Assembly (NCBI RefSeq): GCF_904846645.1
Contig: NZ_CAJHBO010000003.1
Span: forward strand, 1 to 64,000
Source of the DNA: Psychrobacter sp. Pi2-1
Lineage (GTDB): Bacteria; Pseudomonadota; Gammaproteobacteria; Pseudomonadales; Moraxellaceae
Direction of reading: 5' to 3'
DNA: 64,000 nucleotides
Below the pieces are notes generated by a model. It was not told the DNA's origin. It saw nothing but the letters and a program-made list of their open reading frames with translations, and did no database searches. Below, piece by piece: positions 28,436-40,049 of the stretch. How positions within the stretch are numbered: position 1 is the first letter of the stretch; each line of letters starts with the position of its first letter. Both the position numbers and the translations under genes were made by a program.

Positions 28436-30211
28436 ATGGTCACGGTAGTCGAAAACATAGATCCTAAGATCAAGCCCGTCCCAGCAGTCATCACAGAGCT
28501 GGAACAAAAGTATGCTGGTAAATTTGTCGTGCAGCAGACTGTGGATGAGATTCCAACGGTTTGGGTGGCGCGTGCTGATTTATTAGATATTCTCTTATTC
28601 TTGCGCAAACTGCCTAAACCTTACGTCATGCTATTTGACTTGTCAGCGATAGATGAGCGTTTACGCCAGCATCGCGCGGGTTTGCCTGACAGTGACTTTA
28701 CGGTGTTTTATCACTTGATGTCGCTTGAGCGCAATAGTGATGTACGTATCAAGGTCGCGCTGAGCGAAGACGATGTCAATGTACCGAGCGCCACCAATAT
28801 TTGGCCAAATGCCAACTGGTATGAGCGCGAAGTGTGGGACATGTTCGGTATCGTCTTTACAGGTCATCCGCATTTAACCCGTATTTTATTACCGAAATAT
28901 TGGGAAGGTCATCCACTGCGTAAAGAGTATCATGCGCGGGCGACTGAATTTACCCCGTATTTCTTGAATACCGCCAAGCAACAATACGAGCAAGAAAACC
29001 TACGTTTTGTCCCAGAAGAATGGGGCATGAAGCGTTCAGGTCGCGATGAGGACTTTATGTTCTTGAACATCGGTCCTAACCACCCCTCCGCTCATGGTGC
29101 GTTTCGCTTAGTACTACAGCTGGATGGCGAAGAAGTCGTCGACTGTATCCCTGATATCGGCTATCACCATCGCGGCGCCGAAAAGATGGCTGAGCGCCAA
29201 ACGTGGCACTCATTCATTCCTTATACCGACCGTATTGACTACCTCGGCGGTGTAATGAATGAGCTGCCATATATCATGTCGGTTGAAAAGCTTGCAGGGA
29301 TTACCGTGCCACCGCGCGCTGAAACCATTCGCGTGATGATGAGTGAGTTTTTCCGAATCACCAACAATTTGCTATACGTTGGTACGTTCATTCAGGATGC
29401 GGGTGGTATGACGCCTGTATTTTATATGTTTACCGATCGCCAAAAAGCCTATGACGTCATCGAAGCCGTGACAGGCTACCGTATGCATCCGGCTTGGTTC
29501 CGTATCGGTGGTACTGCTGCTGATTTGCCGCGCGGTTGGCAGCGTTTGGTGCGTGAGTTCTTAGATTGGATGCCTAAGCGCCTGGACGAATATGTCAAAG
29601 CAGCATTACAAAACAGCGTGCTCAAAGGCCGTACCCAAGGAGTTGCTCAGTACAATGCCAAGCAAGCACTTGCTTGGGGCGTGACGGGCGCTGGTCTGCG
29701 CGCGACAGGCGTGGATTTTGATCTACGTAAAGCACGTCCATACATGGGCTATGAGAATTACGATTTTGAAGTGCCAGTTGGTTACAACGGTGACGCTTAT
29801 GATCGCTGTATGGTCAAAGTTGAAGAGATGCGTCAGTCATTGCGTATCATTCGTCAATGTATGGACAATATGCCACAAGGTCCTTACAAAGCGGATCATC
29901 CACTGGCCGTACCACCGCCAAAAGACCGTACGCTAAATGATATTGAGACATTGATTAATCATTTTATCTCAGTATCTTGGGGGCCTGTGATGCCAGCAGG
30001 CGAATGTACGACGATCGTTGAGGCGACCAAAGGTCTGAACAGTTATTACATCACCTCAGACAAGGCCACGATGAGCTATCGTACCCGTATTCGTACACCG
30101 ACATTTGCGCATATACAACAGATGCCATCGGTCATCAATGGCTCGCTGGTTTCTGATGCCATTATGTACCTAGCATCGATTGATATTGTGATGGCGGATT
30201 GTGATCGTTAG
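28436..30211 (+). CDS. nuoC: NADH-quinone oxidoreductase subunit C/D fusion
   Basis: A 591-residue fused subunit (nuoCD), as in E. coli and Pseudomonas. Residues 1-190 are NuoC ([29 protein letters not shown]). Residues about 200-591 are NuoD ([19 protein letters not shown], the quinone-site region with His and Tyr, [15 protein letters not shown], and the C-terminal DIVMADCDR). It forms part of the quinone-reduction site with NuoB. GAAGGA lies 11 bases before ATG. It is followed by nuoE after 123 bases. Confidence 0.97.
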   Translation: MVTVVENIDPKIKPVPAVITELEQKYAGKFVVQQTVDEIPTVWVARADLLDILLFLRKLPKPYVMLFDLSAIDERLRQHRAGLPDSDFTVFYHLMSLERNSDVRIKVALSEDDVNVPSATNIWPNANWYEREVWDMFGIVFTGHPHLTRILLPKYWEGHPLRKEYHARATEFTPYFLNTAKQQYEQENLRFVPEEWGMKRSGRDEDFMFLNIGPNHPSAHGAFRLVLQLDGEEVVDCIPDIGYHHRGAEKMAERQTWHSFIPYTDRIDYLGGVMNELPYIMSVEKLAGITVPPRAETIRVMMSEFFRITNNLLYVGTFIQDAGGMTPVFYMFTDRQKAYDVIEAVTGYRMHPAWFRIGGTAADLPRGWQRLVREFLDWMPKRLDEYVKAALQNSVLKGRTQGVAQYNAKQALAWGVTGAGLRATGVDFDLRKARPYMGYENYDFEVPVGYNGDAYDRCMVKVEEMRQSLRIIRQCMDNMPQGPYKADHPLAVPPPKDRTLNDIETLINHFISVSWGPVMPAGECTTIVEATKGLNSYYITSDKATMSYRTRIRTPTFAHIQQMPSVINGSLVSDAIMYLASIDIVMADCDR

Positions 30212-30334
30212 AGCCGCTGCTTCAAAAGTATTTGTTCATCAATATATTATTGCCTGATGGCATACCAAAATGCTGTCACTTGTCGATATAACCACAGTTT
30301 CAATCAGACTGATATTGGCTTGTGATAGAGCAGG

Positions 30335-30868
30335 ATGAGTGAGGAAAGACAGAAGATTATGAAAATTGTTTCCGACAAAATGCCAAAAGTAGATGTGGAA
30401 AGCATTCTCACTAGTGATGAAATTGCTGCCATTCATGAGTTTATGCACCATTACCCACAGGCGCGTGCTGCCTCATTAGATGCGCTAAAAATCGTGCAAA
30501 AGCGTAACGGCTGGGTCGATGATGCGCAAGCAAATGCCATTGCCAATATCCTAGATATCCCGATGTCAGACATGGACGGAGTTGCGACTTTCTTTAACCG
30601 TATTTATCGCCAACCTGTCGGTCGCCATGTGATTCTCATATGCGACTCTGTGGCGTGTTATTTGACAGGTTATGAAGCGCTGTCAGCTGAGATCAGATCA
30701 CAGCTGGGTATTGAGTATGGTCAGACAACTGCTGATGGTCGTTTTACCCTATTACCAATTTGCTGCTTGGGCAACTGTGATAAGGGACCAGCGGTACTGA
30801 TCGATGAAGACACTTATGGCCCTGTCCAGCCATCTGAGGTCGCGCAATTATTGGAGCTATACGCATGA
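30335..30868 (+). CDS. nuoE: NADH-quinone oxidoreductase subunit E
   Basis: A 177-residue peripheral subunit with [2Fe-2S] cluster N1a. Ligands: Cys103-x4-Cys108 ([10 protein letters not shown]) and Cys144-x3-Cys148 ([11 protein letters not shown]). It pairs with NuoF in the NADH dehydrogenase module. The start is uncertain: ATG 30335 has AGG directly before it with no spacing, and ATG 30359 has GAGGA at a long distance of 13. The stop codon overlaps the nuoF start by 4 bases (ATGA), so translation is coupled. Confidence 0.95.
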   Translation: MSEERQKIMKIVSDKMPKVDVESILTSDEIAAIHEFMHHYPQARAASLDALKIVQKRNGWVDDAQANAIANILDIPMSDMDGVATFFNRIYRQPVGRHVILICDSVACYLTGYEALSAEIRSQLGIEYGQTTADGRFTLLPICCLGNCDKGPAVLIDEDTYGPVQPSEVAQLLELYA

Positions 30869-32289
30869 GTTTAACGATTTCAGAGCAAATTGCTCGTCGC
30901 GGCCAAGGCCAAGCGCCAAGCCAGCTAAATGCACAGCGTGTTCCAATTTACGGTGATAAAGCGACAGCCACTAGCGAAACCAAGCCTTTGACGTGGCGTT
31001 TGGCGCATCATGATGCGGTGCTTGATTTAGCTACTTATGAATCTCTAAAGGGCTTTACGGGTCTAAAAGAAGCGCTATCTAAGTCGCCTAAAGACGTCGG
31101 CAATATGATTAAAGCGGCCAATGTCCGAGGTCGCGGCGGTGCGGGCTTTAATGCTGGTCTAAAGTGGTCATTTATGTCGCCGCCGGACGGTTTGCCGCGT
31201 TATCTGATCTGTAATGCGGATGAAATGGAGCCGGGCACGTTTAAAGACCGTTTGCTCATGGAGCGTCTACCGTTTCAGCTAATCGAAGGGATGCTAATTA
31301 CCGCTCATGCGATTGGCGCCACTGACGGTTATATCTTTATCCGCGGTGAGTATATCTTAGCCGCTGAGCGTTTGGTCGCTGCTATCGAAGAGTGCTTGGC
31401 CAACAATCTCATGGGCGACAACATTTTAGGCTCAGATTTTAGCTTTAATTTGCACGTGCATACGGGAGCTGGACGTTATATTTGCGGTGAAGAAACGGCA
31501 CTGATTAACTGTCTAGAAGGCCGCCGTGCTAACCCACGTACTAAGCCGCCGTTTCCACAAATCTCTGGTGCATGGGGTCGTCCAACCGTTGTTAATAACG
31601 TTGAGACTCTATGCAATATGCCAGCGATTTTGAATCACGGCGTCGAGTGGTATCAGTCATTATCTGAAATCAAAGGCAAAAGTAAAACGCCGGGCACCAA
31701 ACTGTTTGGCTGCTCAGGATTGGTCAATGATCCAGGCCTCTGGGAATTACCGTTTGGCTATACGGCGCGCGAAATCATCGAAGATTTAGCGGGCGGTATG
31801 AAAGATGGTAAAACGCTTAAGGCTTGGCTGCCGGGCGGCGCATCGACAGACTTTTTAACCGCTGATCATCTAGACGTAGTCGTAGATTTTGACCCAATTC
31901 AAGAAGCGGGTAGCCGTATGGGTACTGGTCTCATTATGGTCGTCGATGAATCACAAGACATGGTGCCATTACTGCGCAACCTTGAGATTTTCTTTCAGCG
32001 CGAGTCATGTGGTTGGTGTACACCATGCCGTGATGGTCTGCCGTGGGGCGTTAAACTGCTTACCGCCATCAATGATGGTGAAGGGCAAGTGGGCGATGTC
32101 GAAAAACTAGAAGGCCTGACGCGTGACTTATGGATTGGTAAAACATTCTGTGCGCATGCGCCAGGTGCGATGGAACCACTAATGAGTGCGATTAAATATT
32201 TCCGTCCAGAGTTTGATCAAAAAATCGCGCAGGCGGTTGGTGTCGATGTTATTGATGCGGCAGCCAACCAACAGCCAGTAGTGAAATAA
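30865..32289 (+). CDS. nuoF: NADH-quinone oxidoreductase subunit F
   Basis: A 474-residue subunit that binds NADH and FMN and carries [4Fe-4S] cluster N3. Seen: the FMN/NADH glycine-rich [39 protein letters not shown], and the cluster ligands in [12 protein letters not shown] plus the Cys of TFCAHAPG. It accepts hydride from NADH and passes electrons into the chain. It overlaps nuoE by 4 bases and lies 10 bases before nuoG. Slightly longer than E. coli NuoF (445), mainly at the N-terminus. Confidence 0.97.
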   Translation: MSLTISEQIARRGQGQAPSQLNAQRVPIYGDKATATSETKPLTWRLAHHDAVLDLATYESLKGFTGLKEALSKSPKDVGNMIKAANVRGRGGAGFNAGLKWSFMSPPDGLPRYLICNADEMEPGTFKDRLLMERLPFQLIEGMLITAHAIGATDGYIFIRGEYILAAERLVAAIEECLANNLMGDNILGSDFSFNLHVHTGAGRYICGEETALINCLEGRRANPRTKPPFPQISGAWGRPTVVNNVETLCNMPAILNHGVEWYQSLSEIKGKSKTPGTKLFGCSGLVNDPGLWELPFGYTAREIIEDLAGGMKDGKTLKAWLPGGASTDFLTADHLDVVVDFDPIQEAGSRMGTGLIMVVDESQDMVPLLRNLEIFFQRESCGWCTPCRDGLPWGVKLLTAINDGEGQVGDVEKLEGLTRDLWIGKTFCAHAPGAMEPLMSAIKYFRPEFDQKIAQAVGVDVIDAAANQQPVVK

Positions 32290-32299
32290 GGAGAGCGGC

Positions 32300-35200
32300 A
32301 TGGCAGTCATACATATTGATGGAACCACTGTCGAAGTAGATAGCGCAGATAACTTGCTACAAGCCTGCTTATCACTCGGCATTGATGTGCCGTATTTTTG
32401 TTATCATCCAGCGCTTGGCTCAGTAGGCTCGTGCCGTCAGTGCGCGGTCAAGCAATTCCAAAATAAAGAAGATATGGAAGCAGGTCGCGGTCGCCTCGTG
32501 ATGTCATGTATGGTCGCTCCTGGCGATGACATGTACATCTCTGTGACTGACGATGAAGCCAAAGCTTTCCGCAAGTCGATGGTTGAGCTACTTATGACCA
32601 ACCATCCACATGACTGTCCAACTTGTGAAGAGGGTGGACATTGTCACTTGCAAGACATGACCTATATGTCAGGTCATAGCCGTCGTCGCTATCGCTTTAC
32701 CAAGCGCACGCACCATAACCAAGAGCTTGGTCCATTCATCGCGCATGAGATGAACCGCTGTATCGCTTGCTATCGCTGTGTACGTTTTTATAAAGACTAC
32801 GCAGGCGGCGAAGATTTGGGCGTTTATGGCTCAAACAACCGCGTTTACTTTGGCCGTGATAAAGATGGGCAGTTTGAAAGTGAGTTTTCAGGTAACTTGA
32901 CTGAAGTCTGCCCAACCGGTGTGTTTACTGATAAAACCCACTCTGATCGCTACAATCGTAAGTGGGACATGCAGTATGCGCCTAGCATCTGTCATGGTTG
33001 CTCGGCTGGTTGTAATATCTCACCAGGTGAGCGTTATGGTGAATTGCGCCGTATCGAAAACCGCTATAACGGAGAAGTAAACCGTTACTTCTTATGTGAC
33101 CGTGGTCGCTTTGGTTATGGCTATGTCAATCGTGATGATCGTCCAACCCAAGCGCTTGAACGTATCAATGATAAGCATGTCAAAATCAATATCGACTATG
33201 CACTTGATGAAACCATCAAACGTATTAAAGATAAAAAAGTCATTGGTATTGGCTCACCGCGTGCCAGTCTAGAGACCAACTTTGCGCTAAAAAACCTAGT
33301 CGGCTTTGATAACTTTTCAACCGGTCTGAACCATCAGCAGCAAGCATTGGTCAACAAGTGCATCGAAGTGCTGAGCACTGAAGGCATTTATAACCCTAGC
33401 ATGACCGATATCGAAACGCATGATGCAGTGCTCGTATTAGGCGAGGATATCACTCAAACGTCATCACGTGTCGCATTGTCAGTACGTCAAGCGGCAAAAA
33501 ATGAAGGCCTGAAAATGGCAGCGGCATTGCAAACGCAGCCTTGGCTTGCCGAACCAGTCAAACGTATCGCTCAAGATGCGCTAAGCCCAATCTATGTCAT
33601 CGATGTAACGCAAACCAAGCTAGAAGACATCAGTAAAGTGAGTGTGGTGGCGACTCCCGAAGATATTATTAAACTTGGCTTTAAGGTTGCTGATGAGATT
33701 GCAAAACTTTCTGATGACTTATCAGAAATAGCAGATCCGCAAGCGGCTGAGCAAGATGCCAGTATCGATACTGATGGTATGCAAGCATTGGCGCAGCAAA
33801 TCGCTTATGACTTGATCCAAGCCGATAAGCCATTGGTTGTGTCAGGTAGTAGCCTGTCTTCTACCGCATTGATAGAAGCAGCGGCGCAGATTACCCAAAC
33901 ATTGACCCAAAAACGCGAGGCGGTCAAAGCGACTGAGCAGCAGCAGGTTGAGGCACATAATGCCAAAGTCAAAGCCCAAGCGTTGTCTGCTAATGATCAG
34001 CCTGAAGAAGATAAAGAGCTATCAGCCAAACCGAACAAGCCTGAAACAGGTGTGGATACAGAAGTACAGGACGATATAGAACGCGAACCTGCTGAAAACC
34101 TTGAGCTGAAAGAAGTTAATACTAAATACCAAGCGCAAGCAGGTATTTACTTAACGGTTCCTGATGCCAATAGCATGGGCGTTTGTATGCTTGGCGGTCA
34201 ATCAGTTGAAGAGTTGCTAGCCACTGATTACGATGTGGTTGTGGTTGCAGAAAACCAGCTAACAGATGCGATTGATGCCAATAAATTGACGCAGCTATTG
34301 ACGGATAAAACGGTCATTGCGTTAGATCATCAGCTCCTTGATTGGCATAAGGACGTCGATATCGTATTGCCAGCGGCTAGCTTTGCAGAAGCGGATGGTA
34401 CATTGATATCAGCTGAAGGTCGTGCGCAGCGTTTCTTCCAAGTTTACGATAACGAATACTACCATCCGATGAGCAGTATTAAAGAAGGCTGGCGCTGGAT
34501 ACATGCTGTGCATAGCAGCATCGAAGGTCGTGATGTCGACTGGACGCAGTTGGATGATGTGATCAATGCATTGATTGCCACCCATCCTAAACTTGCGGGT
34601 ATCAAAGGCGCTGCGCCTGATGCTGATTACCGTATAACGGGTCTGAAAATCGCGCGTCAACCGCGTCGTTATTCAGGTCGTACTGCTATGCGTGCGCCAA
34701 TCTCAGTGCACGAGCCAATGCAGCCAAAAGATTTGGACACTGGTTTGACCTTCTCAATGGAAGGTTATAGCGGTAAAGAAACGCCAAGCTCGATGATTCC
34801 TTTTGCCAATGCGGCAGGTTGGAACTCACCGCAAGCATGGAACAAATATCAAGATAAAGTTGGCGGTCATCTGAAAAATGGCGATCCAGGTGTGCGTTTG
34901 TTCGATCAACTAGAGCGCCTAGCCACTCGTCAATATGTGGCGCCAGAAGCCATGTCTGCAAACACTACTGACTTACAGCAAGGCCAAGCGAAACTGGTAC
35001 CGATTCATAATATCTATGCCAGCTCAATGATGGCATCACGTAGCCCACTCGTTGCAGAGCAACTACCCGTTGCTGCATGGCGTATCGGTATAGACGATGC
35101 CAAAGACTGGAATATTGTGGCTGGTGATTACTTGGCGATTGAGATTGATAAACAACAAATCACCTTGCCAGTACAGCTGGTCGGTTATTTAGCAGAAGGT

Positions 35201-35371
35201 TGTATCGGTTACCCAGTTGGGCAGGTGAGTATCATTCACCCGTCAATGCCAGCGTCGGTGCGTAAAGTAGATGCACCAGTGACGATGATGGGTAGCATGG
35301 CTAACGATATGATTAATGATAATGACACAGCGCAAATGAACGCAGCGCCGACCACCACACAGGAGGTGTAA
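32300..35371 (+). CDS. nuoG: NADH-quinone oxidoreductase subunit G, with internal insertion
   Basis: A 1023-residue subunit. Clusters: N1b (Cys34, 45, 48, 70), N5 (His102, Cys106, 109, 115), N4 (Cys154, 157, 160, 204), and an E. coli-type N7 set (Cys231, 234, 238 plus the Cys of YFLCDRGR). The rest is a molybdopterin-oxidoreductase-like domain. It is over 100 residues longer than E. coli NuoG. Residues about 535-610 are a highly charged Glu/Gln/Lys-rich segment of low complexity, probably an exposed loop. AAGGAG precedes ATG. nuoH starts 1 base after the stop. Confidence 0.96.
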   Translation: MAVIHIDGTTVEVDSADNLLQACLSLGIDVPYFCYHPALGSVGSCRQCAVKQFQNKEDMEAGRGRLVMSCMVAPGDDMYISVTDDEAKAFRKSMVELLMTNHPHDCPTCEEGGHCHLQDMTYMSGHSRRRYRFTKRTHHNQELGPFIAHEMNRCIACYRCVRFYKDYAGGEDLGVYGSNNRVYFGRDKDGQFESEFSGNLTEVCPTGVFTDKTHSDRYNRKWDMQYAPSICHGCSAGCNISPGERYGELRRIENRYNGEVNRYFLCDRGRFGYGYVNRDDRPTQALERINDKHVKINIDYALDETIKRIKDKKVIGIGSPRASLETNFALKNLVGFDNFSTGLNHQQQALVNKCIEVLSTEGIYNPSMTDIETHDAVLVLGEDITQTSSRVALSVRQAAKNEGLKMAAALQTQPWLAEPVKRIAQDALSPIYVIDVTQTKLEDISKVSVVATPEDIIKLGFKVADEIAKLSDDLSEIADPQAAEQDASIDTDGMQALAQQIAYDLIQADKPLVVSGSSLSSTALIEAAAQITQTLTQKREAVKATEQQQVEAHNAKVKAQALSANDQPEEDKELSAKPNKPETGVDTEVQDDIEREPAENLELKEVNTKYQAQAGIYLTVPDANSMGVCMLGGQSVEELLATDYDVVVVAENQLTDAIDANKLTQLLTDKTVIALDHQLLDWHKDVDIVLPAASFAEADGTLISAEGRAQRFFQVYDNEYYHPMSSIKEGWRWIHAVHSSIEGRDVDWTQLDDVINALIATHPKLAGIKGAAPDADYRITGLKIARQPRRYSGRTAMRAPISVHEPMQPKDLDTGLTFSMEGYSGKETPSSMIPFANAAGWNSPQAWNKYQDKVGGHLKNGDPGVRLFDQLERLATRQYVAPEAMSANTTDLQQGQAKLVPIHNIYASSMMASRSPLVAEQLPVAAWRIGIDDAKDWNIVAGDYLAIEIDKQQITLPVQLVGYLAEGCIGYPVGQVSIIHPSMPASVRKVDAPVTMMGSMANDMINDNDTAQMNAAPTTTQEV

Positions 35372-35372
35372 T

Positions 35373-36416
35373 ATGCAAGTTACCCGTATTATCCCTGATG
35401 TGCCAAGCTTTTTGGCCAATAGCATGAGCTTTGATACTTGGTCTATTCTGTTTTTGGTGGGTCAATCACTAGTCATCTTTTTGGTCGTGGTATTGGTTGC
35501 CGCGATGATGATTATCTATGAGCGCCGTATGCTGGCCTTATGGCAAGATCGTTATGGTCCAAACCGTGTGGGGCCTTTTGGTTCACTACAACTAGTCGCC
35601 GATATGCTCAAAATCTTCTTTAAAGAAGATTGGACACCAAACTTTACCGACAAGTTTATGTTCACCTTGGCACCTGCGGTCGCAATGTTTACTGCCTTGG
35701 CTTCATTTGCCATTATTCCTATCTCACCAACACTTGGCGTGGTTGATTGGGATATTGGTATTCTGTTTTTCTTTGCCATGGCTGGTATTGCTGTTTACGC
35801 CGTGATGTTCGGTGGTTGGGCATCTGCCAATAAGTTCTCGCTACTTGGTGGTTTGCGCTCTGCTGCACAGACAATCAGTTATGAAGTGTTTTTGGGTTTG
35901 TCGTTGATGGGCGTTGTTGCGCTAACAGGTTCATTTAACTTACGTGCCATTGTCGAAGCACAAGCGGATGGCTGGTATATCATCCCGCAGTTTTTTGGCT
36001 TTCTAACATTTGTGGTGGCTGGTGTTGCCGTTACGCATAGACATCCATTTGACCAACCAGAAGCAGAGCAAGAACTGGCTGAAGGTTATCATGTTGAATA
36101 TTCTGGCATGAAGTTTGGTATGTTCTTTATTGGTGAGTATGTCAACGTTGTCTTGATTTCTGCCTTGATGACTTGCTTGTTCTTTGGCGGTTGGCTTGCG
36201 CCGTTCAATTTAGATATTCCATTTATTCCACCAGCTTTTTGGTTCATGATTAAAACGCTGTTCTTTATGACCATGTTTGTTTTGGCTCGAGGCTCACTCA
36301 TGCGTCCGCGTTATGATCAGGTGATGAACTTTGGCTGGAAAGTATGTCTGCCCGTAACCTTGATCAATTTGTTGATTACTGCTGCGGTCATTTTGATCTT
36401 TTCCCCAACGTTATAG
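35373..36416 (+). CDS. nuoH: NADH-quinone oxidoreductase subunit H
   Basis: A 347-residue, mostly hydrophobic membrane subunit with about eight helices. Family blocks seen: [34 protein letters not shown], the Glu-rich loop [20 protein letters not shown], and [13 protein letters not shown]. NuoH forms the heel of complex I with the quinone channel and the first proton path. GGAGG lies before ATG. It is placed directly behind nuoG. Confidence 0.97.
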   Translation: MQVTRIIPDVPSFLANSMSFDTWSILFLVGQSLVIFLVVVLVAAMMIIYERRMLALWQDRYGPNRVGPFGSLQLVADMLKIFFKEDWTPNFTDKFMFTLAPAVAMFTALASFAIIPISPTLGVVDWDIGILFFFAMAGIAVYAVMFGGWASANKFSLLGGLRSAAQTISYEVFLGLSLMGVVALTGSFNLRAIVEAQADGWYIIPQFFGFLTFVVAGVAVTHRHPFDQPEAEQELAEGYHVEYSGMKFGMFFIGEYVNVVLISALMTCLFFGGWLAPFNLDIPFIPPAFWFMIKTLFFMTMFVLARGSLMRPRYDQVMNFGWKVCLPVTLINLLITAAVILIFSPTL

Positions 36417-36471
36417 TCATTACTAGCCATCACTGATGAACTAGGGTAAAGCTGATAAGGATAATAATCCC

Positions 36472-37020
36472 ATGTTTACTACCATAAAAAAGACCGTCAT
36501 TGGTATATTTACCATTGTCCGCAGCATGTGGATGGTCAATAGTCATGCGCTCAGACCGCGTGACACCATCCTTTATCCTGAAGAGCCGGTACCTGTACCG
36601 CCGCGTTTTCGTGGACGTATTGTCCTAACGCGTGATCCTGATGGAGACGAGCGCTGTGTCGCTTGTAATTTGTGTGCGGTGGCATGTCCGGTAGGGTGTA
36701 TCTCATTACAAAAAGCCGAGCGTGAAGATGGACGCTGGTATCCAGAGTTTTTCCGTATTAACTTCTCACGCTGTATCTTTTGCGGTTTGTGTGAAGAGGC
36801 CTGTCCAACGACAGCGATTCAAATGACCCCAGATTTTGAACTGGGTGAATATAAGCGCCAAGATTTGGTCTATGAAAAAGAGCATTTGCTCATTTCAGGA
36901 CCAGGTAAATACCCTGATTATAACTATTATCGTGTGACAGGTATGGCGGTAGCAGATAAACCAAAAGGCGCAGCACAAAATGAGTCTGCACCAATTGATC
37001 TAAGGAGCTTGCTACCATGA
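36472..37020 (+). CDS. nuoI: NADH-quinone oxidoreductase subunit I
   Basis: A 182-residue ferredoxin-like subunit carrying two [4Fe-4S] clusters, N6a and N6b: Cys62, 65, 68, 72 ([16 protein letters not shown]) and Cys101, 104, 107, 111 ([12 protein letters not shown]). It conducts electrons from NuoG to NuoB. The length equals E. coli NuoI (180). The stop codon overlaps the nuoJ start by 4 bases. Confidence 0.98.
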   Translation: MFTTIKKTVIGIFTIVRSMWMVNSHALRPRDTILYPEEPVPVPPRFRGRIVLTRDPDGDERCVACNLCAVACPVGCISLQKAEREDGRWYPEFFRINFSRCIFCGLCEEACPTTAIQMTPDFELGEYKRQDLVYEKEHLLISGPGKYPDYNYYRVTGMAVADKPKGAAQNESAPIDLRSLLP

Positions 37021-37760
37021 TGAATATTTTGAACCATCCTGAACTGGCTGGGTTTTATTCACTGGCAGCAGTGGCGATATTTGCCAGTCTGCGCGTAGTG
37101 ACTCAGGCCAATCCAGTGCATGCTATCTTATCGATGATTGTATCGTTGCTAGCAATTGCTGGGATATTTTTTGTATTAGGAGCGCCGTTTGCGGGTGCGC
37201 TAGAGATTGTTGTCTATGCTGGTGCCATTATGGTGCTATTTGTTTTCGTTATCATGATGCTTAATTTGGGCATGAGCAATGACGAGCGCGAAGAGCGTTG
37301 GCTTGATGCCGGCACTTGGGCGATACCGACAGGATTGACGATAATCATTGCCGTTGTGCTCTATGCGATGATTGGTCTCAATCACGATGAAGCTGTCATG
37401 ATGGGTGGCACGACTATCTCTGCCAAAGCAGTCGGTACAGTGCTATTTACCAAATACATTATGCTGGTTGAAGTGGCAGCATTGCTATTATTGGCAGCCT
37501 TGGTCGCCGCTTATCATTTAGGTAAAGAGACAGTCGACGATGAGGTCATCGGTAACGATAGCCAAAATTTCAAGCCAAGTGTAGGTAGTATCAAACAATA
37601 CGACAATGATAGTACGCTTACACAGCATGACGGCGTAGAAATGGCTAAGCCTTACGAATATAAAGATGTTGACCCGCATGACTATGTAGGTATGAAGGTA
37701 GGCATGACAGCAGGTAGTCAAGTAGGTGCGAACAAAGTTACGCGCAAGGAGTCAGACTAA
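37017..37760 (+). CDS. nuoJ: NADH-quinone oxidoreductase subunit J, with C-terminal tail
   Basis: A 247-residue membrane subunit with five helices in the first ~170 residues, including the conserved [20 protein letters not shown]. It takes part in coupling quinone reduction to proton pumping. Residues about 175-247 form a polar tail (Asp, Lys, Tyr, Gly-rich) that E. coli NuoJ (184) has only in short form. The frame overlaps nuoI by 4 bases and nuoK by 1 base. Confidence 0.96.
   Translation: MMNILNHPELAGFYSLAAVAIFASLRVVTQANPVHAILSMIVSLLAIAGIFFVLGAPFAGALEIVVYAGAIMVLFVFVIMMLNLGMSNDEREERWLDAGTWAIPTGLTIIIAVVLYAMIGLNHDEAVMMGGTTISAKAVGTVLFTKYIMLVEVAALLLLAALVAAYHLGKETVDDEVIGNDSQNFKPSVGSIKQYDNDSTLTQHDGVEMAKPYEYKDVDPHDYVGMKVGMTAGSQVGANKVTRKESD
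37746..37751 (+). promoter_or_regulatory. Ribosome binding site deciding the nuoK start
   Basis: AAGGAG lies 8 bases before ATG 37760, inside the end of nuoJ. No such site precedes Met36, where usual NuoK proteins begin. Confidence 0.8.
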
Positions 37761-38167
37761 TGGTACTAGCAGCAAGCGTGGCACAAGATGTGTCAAACGT
37801 GCCGTTTGCCCACGAGGTGGCAGGCTTAGTACAGCCAGTTGCTGAGGCGCAAAATGTACTGGGTATGATACCCATGAGCCATGGACTGATTTTGGCAGGT
37901 ATTTTATTTGCTATCGGTCTGTGCGGCGTCATGGTACGACGTAACTTCCTATTCATGCTAATGAGTCTTGAAATCATGATGAATGCGGCAGCATTAGCAT
38001 TTGTAGTAGCAGGTAGTCGCTGGGTCGATCCAGACGGACAGATTATGTTTATCTTTATTTTGACCTTGGCCGCGGCTGAAGCGTCAATTGGTCTGGCAAT
38101 ATTATTGCGTTTTTATCATCAGCGTGGGCATCTCGATGTCGATAGCGCCAATGAGATGAAAGGATGA
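37760..38167 (+). CDS. nuoK: NADH-quinone oxidoreductase subunit K, N-terminally extended
   Basis: A 135-residue protein. From Met36 onward ([19 protein letters not shown]) it matches the full 100-residue E. coli NuoK, with three membrane helices and the conserved buried Glu residues ([18 protein letters not shown]) of the proton path. The first 35 residues are extra, only mildly hydrophobic. The upstream ATG is favoured because AAGGAG stands 8 bases before it and its start overlaps the nuoJ stop, while Met36 lacks a site. nuoL follows after 4 bases. Confidence 0.95.
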   Translation: MVLAASVAQDVSNVPFAHEVAGLVQPVAEAQNVLGMIPMSHGLILAGILFAIGLCGVMVRRNFLFMLMSLEIMMNAAALAFVVAGSRWVDPDGQIMFIFILTLAAAEASIGLAILLRFYHQRGHLDVDSANEMKG

Positions 38168-38171
38168 TGTC

Positions 38172-40046
38172 ATGAGTTTATTACCATTAACCTTTATATT
38201 CCCGCTCATTGGCTTTTTGATTTTAGCCTTCATGCGCGACAAATTATCAGAGACGGTCGCAGCGATTGTTGGCGTGGGTAGCATGCTGTTATCAGCACTA
38301 TGTACGCTAGTGGTTAGCTATACCTTTTTGACCACCAATCCTGCCGGAACGGTCGTACAGGTTCCGCTGTGGACATGGTTCCAAGTGGGCGACTTTGCGC
38401 CGCATTTTGGCTTGAGCTTTGATGGCTTAGCACTGACTATGACCGGCGTTATCACTGGCATCGGCTTTTTGATTCATCTATTTGCTTCTTGGTACATGAA
38501 AGGCGATACTGGCTTTGCTCGTTTCTTTAGCTATATGAACTTGTTCGTTGCCAGTATGTTGTTATTGGTGCTCGCAGATGATTTGTTCTTGCTATATCTC
38601 GGTTGGGAAGGCGTGGGTATCTGTTCGTACCTATTGATTGGTTATTATTATCACGACAGAGCCAACGGCCGTGCCGCGATGAAAGCCTTTACCGTTACTC
38701 GTGTCGGTGATGTGTTCTTAGCCTTCGGTTTGTTTTTATTATTCCGCGAATTCGGTACGCTTAATATTCAAGAGATTATTACGCGCGCGCCAGAAGTGTT
38801 CGATGTTAATAACCCAACGATGATGCTTACCACGATGATGTTGGTCGGCGGCGCGATGGGTAAGTCAGCGCAGTTGCCACTACATACATGGCTTGCTGAT
38901 GCGATGGCAGGCCCGACACCGGTATCGGCATTGATTCATGCCGCGACGATGGTGACTGCAGGTGTTTATCTGATTGCTCGTTTACATCCTTTGTTTGAGC
39001 TGACCCCAGGTATCTTATTGTATTGGGTTGGCGGCGTCGGGGCTTTGACGTTGGTCGTTGCTGGATTCTGTGCGCTTGCGCAAACAGACATCAAACGTAT
39101 CCTTGCTTATTCAACCATGAGTCAGATTGGTTATATGTTCCTAGCACTTGGCGTGGGCGCATGGCAAGGGGCTATCTTCCACTTGATGACCCATGCTTTC
39201 TTTAAAGCATTACTGTTCTTATCATCAGGTGCGGTTATCCTTGCGGTACATCACGAGCAAGATATCTTTAAAATGGGTGGTCTGCGCAAAAAGATACCAT
39301 TGGTATTTTGGTGTTATATCATCGGTGGCGGTGCACTCGCTGCGATACCTTGGGTTACCGTTGGTTTCTATTCTAAAGAAGCAATTCTTTGGGAGACCTA
39401 TGCGACTGGACACTTAGTACTATTTTATATGGGTGTATTTGGTGCATTCTTAACGGCGATTTATACGTTCCGTATGATTTGGATTATCTTCTTTGGTGAA
39501 GAGAAAACCCATGCTCATAAGCTATCAGGGGTGTCGTATTGGTTACCTTTAACTGTATTGCTAGTGTTATCTACAGCCGTTGGTGCTTGGATTACGCCAC
39601 CACTAGATGGTGTATTGCCAGAGAGCGTTGGCCATCTATTAGAAGTCGCTGGTCAAGCACATGCTAAGCACACCGCAGAGTATATCGCGATGGGTGCCAT
39701 GGCAGCAGGTTTGATATTGGCAGCACTGTTGTATGTGGTTAATAAAGGTCGCTTGCTCACTAGCTTTAAGCGCTCACGTATTGGTGGGGCGCTATATCAC
39801 TGGTGCTATCATGGCCTAGGTTTCGACGCGCTATATGATGTAATTTTTGTAAAACCCTTTTTATTCATCGGCCGCTTATTAAAAGCCGACCCTATCGATA
39901 AAGCGTGGCTCGTCTTGCCTAAGCTGGCCTCAGCAGGTAATAAAGTATTGTCTGCGACACAAACAGGGTCTCTTCGAGGTTATGCCACAAGCTTTGGCTT
40001 GGGTATGGCTGTATTGCTGGTGCTGGTAATGATGACGGTGGTATAA
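38172..40046 (+). CDS. nuoL: NADH-quinone oxidoreductase subunit L
   Basis: A 624-residue antiporter-like membrane subunit with about 16 helices and the long lateral helix near the C-terminus. Proton-path residues: the Glu in YLGWEGVGICSYLLIGYY, the Lys in GAMGKSAQLPLHTWLADAM, and the next Lys/His in helices 8 and 12 (HAATMVTAGVYLIAR). It is the distal pump of complex I. AAGGA precedes ATG. The nuoM start lies 3 bases after its stop. Confidence 0.98.
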   Translation: MSLLPLTFIFPLIGFLILAFMRDKLSETVAAIVGVGSMLLSALCTLVVSYTFLTTNPAGTVVQVPLWTWFQVGDFAPHFGLSFDGLALTMTGVITGIGFLIHLFASWYMKGDTGFARFFSYMNLFVASMLLLVLADDLFLLYLGWEGVGICSYLLIGYYYHDRANGRAAMKAFTVTRVGDVFLAFGLFLLFREFGTLNIQEIITRAPEVFDVNNPTMMLTTMMLVGGAMGKSAQLPLHTWLADAMAGPTPVSALIHAATMVTAGVYLIARLHPLFELTPGILLYWVGGVGALTLVVAGFCALAQTDIKRILAYSTMSQIGYMFLALGVGAWQGAIFHLMTHAFFKALLFLSSGAVILAVHHEQDIFKMGGLRKKIPLVFWCYIIGGGALAAIPWVTVGFYSKEAILWETYATGHLVLFYMGVFGAFLTAIYTFRMIWIIFFGEEKTHAHKLSGVSYWLPLTVLLVLSTAVGAWITPPLDGVLPESVGHLLEVAGQAHAKHTAEYIAMGAMAAGLILAALLYVVNKGRLLTSFKRSRIGGALYHWCYHGLGFDALYDVIFVKPFLFIGRLLKADPIDKAWLVLPKLASAGNKVLSATQTGSLRGYATSFGLGMAVLLVLVMMTVV

Positions 40047-40049
40047 AAG

